From Firmicutes bacterium UBA1535 (GTDB taxonomy: Bacteria > Bacillota > Clostridia > Tissierellales > Sedimentibacteraceae), in NCBI GenBank assembly GCA_002323775.1, contig DCPV01000075.1, forward strand, positions 1-5,052: a stretch of DNA of 5,052 nt. The letters are read 5' to 3'. The translations under genes and the position numbers were made by a program. Position 1 is the stretch's first letter. Every line of letters starts with the position of its first letter. The notes under the pieces were generated by a model. That model had not been told where the DNA came from, did not search any database, and was given only the letters and a program-made list of their open reading frames with translations. Below, piece by piece: positions 1 through 2,831 of this stretch.

Positions 1-251
1 TTATGTGCTCCGGTATGGTTTAAATCCTCCCTTTTCAAATGGATTTTAGCTCCGCCGCATTTCTTGGTTAAATTATGTGCAAGGTATAGCGGACTTTCTC
101 GTCCCACATAATTTTTCAAGTAATAATTGTATTCATCAATAAAAGACTTATCATCTTTTATTTTTTCGTAGGCTTCTTCCAACTCATTTAAAGCCTTTAA
201 AACCTCCTTAGGAACGTACTGTCCTCCAAAATTTTCAAAAAATCCTTTCAT
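1..251 (-). CDS. trpB: Tryptophan synthase beta chain, N-terminal part (cut by window edge)
   Basis: TrpB condenses indole with L-serine to make L-tryptophan, using pyridoxal phosphate, in the cytoplasmic TrpA2B2 complex. The 83 visible residues begin [14 protein letters not shown], the usual start of the standard (type 1) TrpB. GRESPLY follows at about 50-56, and the signature [13 protein letters not shown] is at 71-83. The next codon is cut after AA, which fits the lysine expected there, the residue that forms the Schiff base with PLP in the HTGAHK motif. The ATG is set by AAGGAGG (261-267) with 9 nt spacing. The gene lies just downstream of a tryptophan-specific T-box leader, so expression should rise when uncharged tRNA-Trp accumulates. 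Whether trpA or other trp genes follow lies outside the window. Nothing in the visible part looks damaged. Confidence 0.97.
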   Translation of the reverse strand, partial: MKGFFENFGGQYVPKEVLKALNELEEAYEKIKDDKSFIDEYNYYLKNYVGRESPLYLAHNLTKKCGGAKIHLKREDLNHTGAH

Positions 252-284
252 TTTTTACTTCCTCCTTTTGATATTTTTAATAAT

Positions 285-341
285 AAAAAAAGCCATTTCC
301 TCCTATACGATTAGGACGAAATGACTCGTGGTGCCACCTAA
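285..341 (-). terminator. Second T-box antiterminator (canonical) and terminator
   Basis: The antiterminator is textbook on the minus strand. Helix A1 is TTAGG (337-341) with CCTAA (311-315). The 7-nt bulge is TGGCACC (330-336). Helix A2 is ACGA (326-329) with TCGT (316-319). The competing terminator pairs 313-326 with 291-304 around an 8-nt loop, with one G-G mismatch and one G.U pair, followed by seven U (285-291). It lies 34 nt before the trpB start codon. Confidence 0.93.
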
Positions 342-346
342 ATTTA

Positions 347-394
347 ATTGAAGTATCAGTGAAATCAAGAAAGTTAAGAACTTTCTTATTCAAT
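347..394 (-). other. Stem-loop between the two T-box terminator modules
   Basis: A perfect 9-bp hairpin, AAGAAAGTT with AACTTTCTT (379-387 with 367-375, 3-nt loop), sits between the first terminator and the second T-box motif. ATTGAA (389-394) and TTCAAT (347-352) can close an outer 6-bp stem around it. There is no specifier loop or stem I here, so the second module lacks its own codon-reading domain. The hairpin may take the place of stem III for the second module; that role is inferred. Confidence 0.6.
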
Positions 395-443
395 AAAAAA
401 GCACTTCCCCGTAAAGGAAAAGTGCCTGCTTTTTGCCACCTGT
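395..443 (-). terminator. First T-box antiterminator (degenerate) and terminator
   Basis: Read on the minus strand, the antiterminator can form from AGG (439-441), a bulge starting UGGC (435-438), AAAAG (429-433), loop CAGGCA, CTTTT (418-422) and CCT (415-417). The usual ACC after UGGN is replaced by AAA, so this copy is degenerate but can still fold. The competing terminator is a 10-bp stem, 416-425 with 401-410, with loop TTTAC. Two of its pairs are G.U on the minus strand. A six-U run (395-400) follows. Confidence 0.85.
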
Positions 444-537
444 ACTACAATACTTTTTCGGATACTATTATATCCTATCCATATAACGGTAGACTCCCGG
501 ACATTGCTACTATTATTTCACATGCCATCTCACAGAC

Positions 538-540
538 CCA
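538..540 (-). promoter_or_regulatory. T-box specifier codon UGG (Trp)
   Basis: On the minus strand TGG directly follows the GAA of the loop-E motif and is followed by a purine (G537). This is the canonical position of the T-box specifier. It pairs with the CCA anticodon of tRNA-Trp, which agrees with the downstream gene being trpB. Confidence 0.93.
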
Positions 541-635
541 TTCGATATAAATTTCAGTGCTAGGATTTCACCAGCCCAGGCTCTCTTTAACCTCAATATT
601 ATATCTACTCTTTCTGATCACAAATGTTAAAATAC

Positions 636-664
636 ATTCTACATCAAGTTGCTTTACTTGTCAA
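636..664 (-). promoter_or_regulatory. Promoter of the T-box/trpB transcript
   Basis: On the minus strand there is a perfect -35 TTGACA (659-664), a 17-bp spacer and a -10 TAGAAT (636-641). Transcription should start near 629, which gives the whole T-box leader. Directly upstream (664-700) is an almost pure A/T stretch that could act as an UP element. No clear terminator separates it from the peptidyl-prolyl isomerase gene upstream, so some read-through from that gene is possible. Confidence 0.85.
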
Positions 665-702
665 TATTTTTTATAAATATAAAAAAATATCTAAAAATAC
701 TT

Positions 703-1446
703 TTAATACTTATGTTCAACAGAATATTTTTCTTTTAATTCGTCTTGTTTTTCTGTATATGCCTTGCTTTGCTTTTCATACTTGATTTTATTTATTATAT
801 CTTTCTTAGCTTCTTCAAAAGTCAAGTCATGGCTTTCACTTTTTTCATTTAACTGAATTAAATGGTATCCAAATTGAGTTTTAATAGGAGAGCTTATATC
901 TCCAACATTCATAGAAAATACTGCGTTTTCAAACTCAGGAACCATTTGACCTTTGCCAAACTTACCTAAATTTCCACCGCTGTTTTTTGACGGGCAGCTA
1001 GAATGTTTTTGCGCAGCATCTGCAAATTCTAAACCATCATTAATCTCTTTAAGTATTTCCTCAGCCTTTTCTAAAGTATCAATCAATATGTGGCTTGCTG
1101 TTACACTTTCAGGACTTCTAAATGAATCTTTATTTGAGTTATAGTACTCCTGTGCTTCATCTTCACTCACGTCTATAGTTGACATAAGCTTGCTTACTGA
1201 ATATTGTGCTAATAAAGATTTTTTTAATTGTTCAAGAGTTGTTTGGTAGTCTTTTTCGCTGTCGAGATTATTTTCCTTAGCGTCTGAATACAACATTTCT
1301 TCCAATACAAGCTGTTCCACTAACTGCTTATATCCAGCCTCTCCTTGATATTGGACTGCATTAGGACCTAAATTTGTATATAATGCCTCTACATCTGACT
1401 GTCTGATTTCCTTACCACTTACTGTTGCTAGTACTTTGTTTTCCAT
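703..1446 (-). CDS. Parvulin-type peptidyl-prolyl cis-trans isomerase (PpiC/PrsA-like), cytoplasmic
   Basis: This 247-aa protein should catalyse cis-trans isomerisation of X-Pro bonds and help protein folding. The N-terminal part (about 1-105) is a helical SurA-N-like chaperone region. The rotamase domain spans about 112-203, with ASHIL (117-121, His119), HSSCPS (148-153), GGNLGKF (157-163), MVPEF (168-172) and FGYHLIQL (192-199), all standard parvulin motifs. A charged helical tail follows. Unlike PrsA, it has no signal peptide or lipobox: the N-terminus MENKVLATVSGKEI goes straight into the folded domain, so it is expected to be cytosolic. The start is supported by AAGG 7 nt upstream of the ATG. 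It appears monocistronic, between a hairpin upstream and the trpB promoter downstream. Substrates are unknown. Confidence 0.94.
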   Translation of the reverse strand: MENKVLATVSGKEIRQSDVEALYTNLGPNAVQYQGEAGYKQLVEQLVLEEMLYSDAKENNLDSEKDYQTTLEQLKKSLLAQYSVSKLMSTIDVSEDEAQEYYNSNKDSFRSPESVTASHILIDTLEKAEEILKEINDGLEFADAAQKHSSCPSKNSGGNLGKFGKGQMVPEFENAVFSMNVGDISSPIKTQFGYHLIQLNEKSESHDLTFEEAKKDIINKIKYEKQSKAYTEKQDELKEKYSVEHKY

Positions 1447-1488
1447 ATAATAACCTTGCCTTTCTAAATAAAATTTCTATTCTTAAAT

Positions 1489-1494
1489 ATTATA
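1489..1494 (-). promoter_or_regulatory. Probable -10 of the peptidyl-prolyl isomerase promoter
   Basis: The minus strand reads TATAAT, an exact -10 consensus, 42 nt upstream of the start codon. No good -35 is seen at 16-18 bp; the best is a weak TAGCAT at 18 bp. The call rests on the -10 and its position. Confidence 0.5.
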
Positions 1495-1555
1495 CTAGAA
1501 AATCAAATTTAATGCTATGTATTTTTTAAAAATGTTCATATGAAAATAATAAAAT

Positions 1556-1625
1556 ACAGATTACGCAGAGTTTATATATAAAAATTAATTCATCAATCTT
1601 TATACACAAACTCTGCGTAATCTGT
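1556..1625 (-). terminator. Long stem-loop (31 bp), probable terminator or 3' structure of the DUF11 transcript
   Basis: A perfect 18-bp inverted repeat (1556-1573 with 1608-1625) continues inward for 13 more pairs (1574-1586 with 1595-1607), leaving an 8-nt loop. Three of the inner pairs are A.C on the plus strand but G.U on the minus strand, so the full 31-bp stem exists only in minus-strand RNA. On that strand it is followed by a U-rich but interrupted stretch, UAUUUUAUUAUUUU. It lies between the DUF11 gene and the isomerase gene, both on the minus strand, so a terminator or RNA-processing role is likely. A MITE-like palindromic repeat is the main alternative. Confidence 0.6.
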
Positions 1626-1662
1626 GTTCTTTCTTATATTTTCAATAAAATAAAAAATTATG

Positions 1663-1863
1663 TTATGAACAACTCACATCTGTAGATGCTATGTTGCTAT
1701 AAACTTTTTCATGTTTAAATTTTATATAAGATATATTTTCTATAGTATAATACAAACTAGATGTTTGATTTTGACTTTGACTTCTACAATAATTTTTGTG
1801 TACTTTGCGACCTTTGTCGTGATTTCCACAACAATTGTCGCAATTATTTAATGTTATTTTCAA
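1663..1863 (-). CDS. Doubtful small cysteine-rich ORF downstream of the DUF11 gene
   Basis: An open frame of 66 codons starts at a TTG (1861-1863) just after the DUF11 stop codon. A GGGGGAG stretch inside the end of the DUF11 gene lies 12 nt before this TTG, rather far for a ribosome-binding site. An overlapping TTG start at 1893 would give 76 aa. The product has CDNCCGNHDKG near the N-terminus and further Cys residues later (YCRS, DVSCS), which might bind metal. I do not recognise a family. Against it: there is no ATG, and the cysteine-rich part coincides with a strong RNA hairpin (1805-1843) that could by itself explain the sequence. For it: a 66-codon open frame is fairly long in such AT-rich DNA. 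Confidence 0.27.
   Translation of the reverse strand: MKITLNNCDNCCGNHDKGRKVHKNYCRSQSQNQTSSLYYTIENISYIKFKHEKVYSNIASTDVSCS
1805..1843 (-). other. Stem-loop just after the DUF11 stop codon
   Basis: On the minus strand TTGCGAC (1837-1843) pairs with GTCGCAA (1805-1811). A symmetric 2x2 internal loop (AA/AG) follows, then TTGTTGTG (1827-1834) pairs with CACGACAA (1814-1821) around the loop GAAAT. One pair is G.U on the minus strand and a mismatch on the plus strand. There is no U-run after it, so a plain intrinsic terminator is unlikely. It may be an mRNA-stabilising or attenuating structure. Confidence 0.6.
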
Positions 1864-1867
1864 ATAC

Positions 1868-2248
1868 TTAAATTTCTCCCCCGACAACTTCAACTTGAAA
1901 TTGTATAGTTGCTATTGCGAGTCCAAGAAGACTTGGAAGTGTATAAGTTAAAGTATTTCCTGTTAGAGTAGGTGTTGCAGCTACAGTGTTTACTGTAAAT
2001 GAATCAGTAACATAGGTAGCCCCCTCTGGTATAACATCTGTAAAAGGTAGATTAGTAATCAAAGCAAGGCTGACACTTGTAATTACTACAGTATAAGTTA
2101 AAGTTTCCCCTACACTTGCAGTTGCTTTATCTACTGATTTTGTTATAGTAGGAGCAAGCAATAATAAGGTTTCGGCGGTATTACTATTAACCGTATCACC
2201 ATTATAACTTATGCTCGCAATGTTATCTAATTTGTTAATAAGAGCCAT
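1868..2248 (-). CDS. Small single-DUF11-domain protein
   Basis: This 126-aa protein is mostly one DUF11-type (conserved repeat) beta-sandwich domain at about 35-122. Typical segments are TKSVDKATASVGETLTYTV (36-54), FTDVIPEGATYV (69-80), SFTVN (83-87) and a closing IQFQVEV (115-121). The first 30 residues (MALINKLDNIASISYNG...) resemble the linker strand that precedes such domains in multi-repeat surface proteins. No signal peptide, anchor or cysteine is seen. That is unusual, as DUF11 domains mostly occur as repeats in large secreted proteins. The start at 2248 is chosen because GGAGG (2259-2263) lies 10 nt upstream; an in-frame ATG at 2281 has no such site. Its function is unknown; a self-assembling or spore/surface structural role would be speculation. 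Confidence 0.85.
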   Translation of the reverse strand: MALINKLDNIASISYNGDTVNSNTAETLLLLAPTITKSVDKATASVGETLTYTVVITSVSLALITNLPFTDVIPEGATYVTDSFTVNTVAATPTLTGNTLTYTLPSLLGLAIATIQFQVEVVGGEI

Positions 2249-2289
2249 TCTGTTTAATCCTCCGTAAATTAAATTAAGCATATGCTTGT

Positions 2290-2322
2290 ATTATAATATG
2301 CTTTGTACAATAAAAAGTGCAA
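2290..2322 (-). promoter_or_regulatory. Possible promoter of the DUF11 gene with nearby direct repeats
   Basis: The minus strand has TATAAT (2290-2295) and a TTGCAC (2317-2322). Their spacing (21 bp) is too long for a standard pair; CATATT (2295-2300) as -10 would give 16 bp. ATATGCTTGTA (2280-2290) and ATATGCTTTGTA (2296-2307), read on the plus strand, form a direct repeat around the -10, and AAGCATATGCTT (2276-2287) is a perfect palindrome. These could be an operator. No regulator is identified. Confidence 0.35.
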
Positions 2323-2388
2323 AAATTATGAAATAGCTTAATTTATTTGTTTATAGTTAGAGTTATTAATAAAAAATTTTTATTACTG

Positions 2389-2417
2389 TTGACTTAAATA
2401 AGCCTTTACTATATAAT
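2389..2417 (+). promoter_or_regulatory. Strong sigma-A-type promoter upstream of the cobalamin riboswitch
   Basis: TTGACT (2389-2394), a 17-bp spacer and a perfect TATAAT (2412-2417) make the best promoter on this strand. The start would be near 2424, about 110 nt before the riboswitch. A second candidate, TTGATT (2476-2481) and TATATT (2500-2505) with an 18-bp spacer, would start transcription near 2512, closer to the aptamer. I see no gene in 2424-2531. Confidence 0.6.
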
Positions 2418-2531
2418 AACTTTTGTAGAAAATTTAATACTGAATATTTAGGTTCTTTATAGTTATACATTTATTTTGATTACTGGAATCACAAAGCTTT
2501 ATATTAGCTTAGTACAGTTTTTAGAATGAAG

Positions 2532-2714
2532 TATTATAATAAAGATTAAAAGAGAATCATGTTAAAATCATGAACGGTCCGGCCACTGTAATTGGGGAGT
2601 AATCTTTCAATATGCCACTGAGAACATTCTTGGGAAGGCGAAAGATATGCTTTGATCCATAAGTCAGGAGAACTGCCTGAGTATAGCATTGTAATAACCT
2701 TCTGGGATTGAGGT
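2532..2714 (+). promoter_or_regulatory. Cobalamin (B12) riboswitch aptamer
   Basis: The conserved core is recognisable in order: P2-like TCATG/CATGA (2557-2561 with 2569-2573), GGCCACTGTAA (2581-2591), GCCACTG (2614-2620), GGGAAGGC (2632-2639) and the B12 box AAGTCAGGAGAACTGCC (2661-2677). A P1 helix can form between TATTATAAT (2532-2540) and ATTGTAATA (2688-2696), 9 pairs including one G.U. A hairpin ACCT...AGGT (2697-2714) follows and may be P13, although I found no convincing L5 partner for its loop. The family binds adenosyl- or related cobalamins and usually turns expression off when the ligand is present. Here it precedes a terminator and a secreted protein gene. Confidence 0.93.
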
Positions 2715-2782
2715 AGATGTGATTACTAAGTGTATTTATATATTATTTATGAATTATTTATATACTGATTACTTAAATTTGA

Positions 2783-2814
2783 TGTCCTAATCTGTGAAGG
2801 TTAGGACATTTTTT
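2783..2814 (+). terminator. Intrinsic terminator of the cobalamin riboswitch expression platform
   Basis: TGTCCTAA (2783-2790) pairs perfectly with TTAGGACA (2801-2808) around a 10-nt loop, followed by TTTTTT (2809-2814). TAACCTTC (2695-2702), just after the B12 box region, is perfectly complementary to GAAGGTTA (2796-2803), which covers the loop and 3' arm, so the two structures exclude each other. The start codon of the next gene is 18 nt after the U-run. Confidence 0.92.
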
Positions 2815-2831
2815 ATTTGCGGAGGTTAAGT

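Larger units (their letters stand above)
285..629 (-). promoter_or_regulatory. Tryptophan-specific T-box leader with two antiterminator/terminator modules
   Basis: This is a tRNA-sensing riboswitch for trpB. In stem I, GATATAA (599-605) pairs with TTATATC (544-550). The loop-E signature AGTA (606-609) lies opposite GAA (541-543), followed at once by the specifier codon TGG (538-540), which is Trp. The distal stem I carries the typical GGCTGGTG stretch. The stem II region, with CCGTTA, follows. There are then two T-box antiterminator motifs: a degenerate one at about 411-443 and a canonical one at 311-341. Each is followed by an intrinsic terminator. Both contain UGGC, complementary to the GCCA 3' end expected for bacterial tRNA-Trp with G73. 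The sequence shows these pairings directly; regulation by uncharged tRNA-Trp is known for the family. The 5' end is inferred from the promoter. Confidence 0.95.

Noticed and set aside
359..550. Plus-strand ORF of 63 codons
   Set aside because: It lies opposite the T-box leader; the minus-strand RNA structure explains the sequence and there is no ribosome-binding site.
664..690. A/T-only inverted repeat as terminator of the isomerase gene
   Set aside because: It has no GC pairs and no U-run after it on the minus strand; more likely an A/T-rich UP-like region of the trpB promoter.
953..1144. Plus-strand ORF of 63 codons
   Set aside because: It lies inside the well-supported isomerase gene on the other strand.
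2249..2281. Earlier ATG for the DUF11 protein (11 more residues)
   Set aside because: No ribosome-binding site precedes it, and GGAGG lies downstream of it at a suitable distance for the ATG at 2248.
2535..2540. TATAAT as -10 of the riboswitch transcript
   Set aside because: It has no good -35 and falls in the sequence that can form the P1 helix of the aptamer; better promoters lie upstream.
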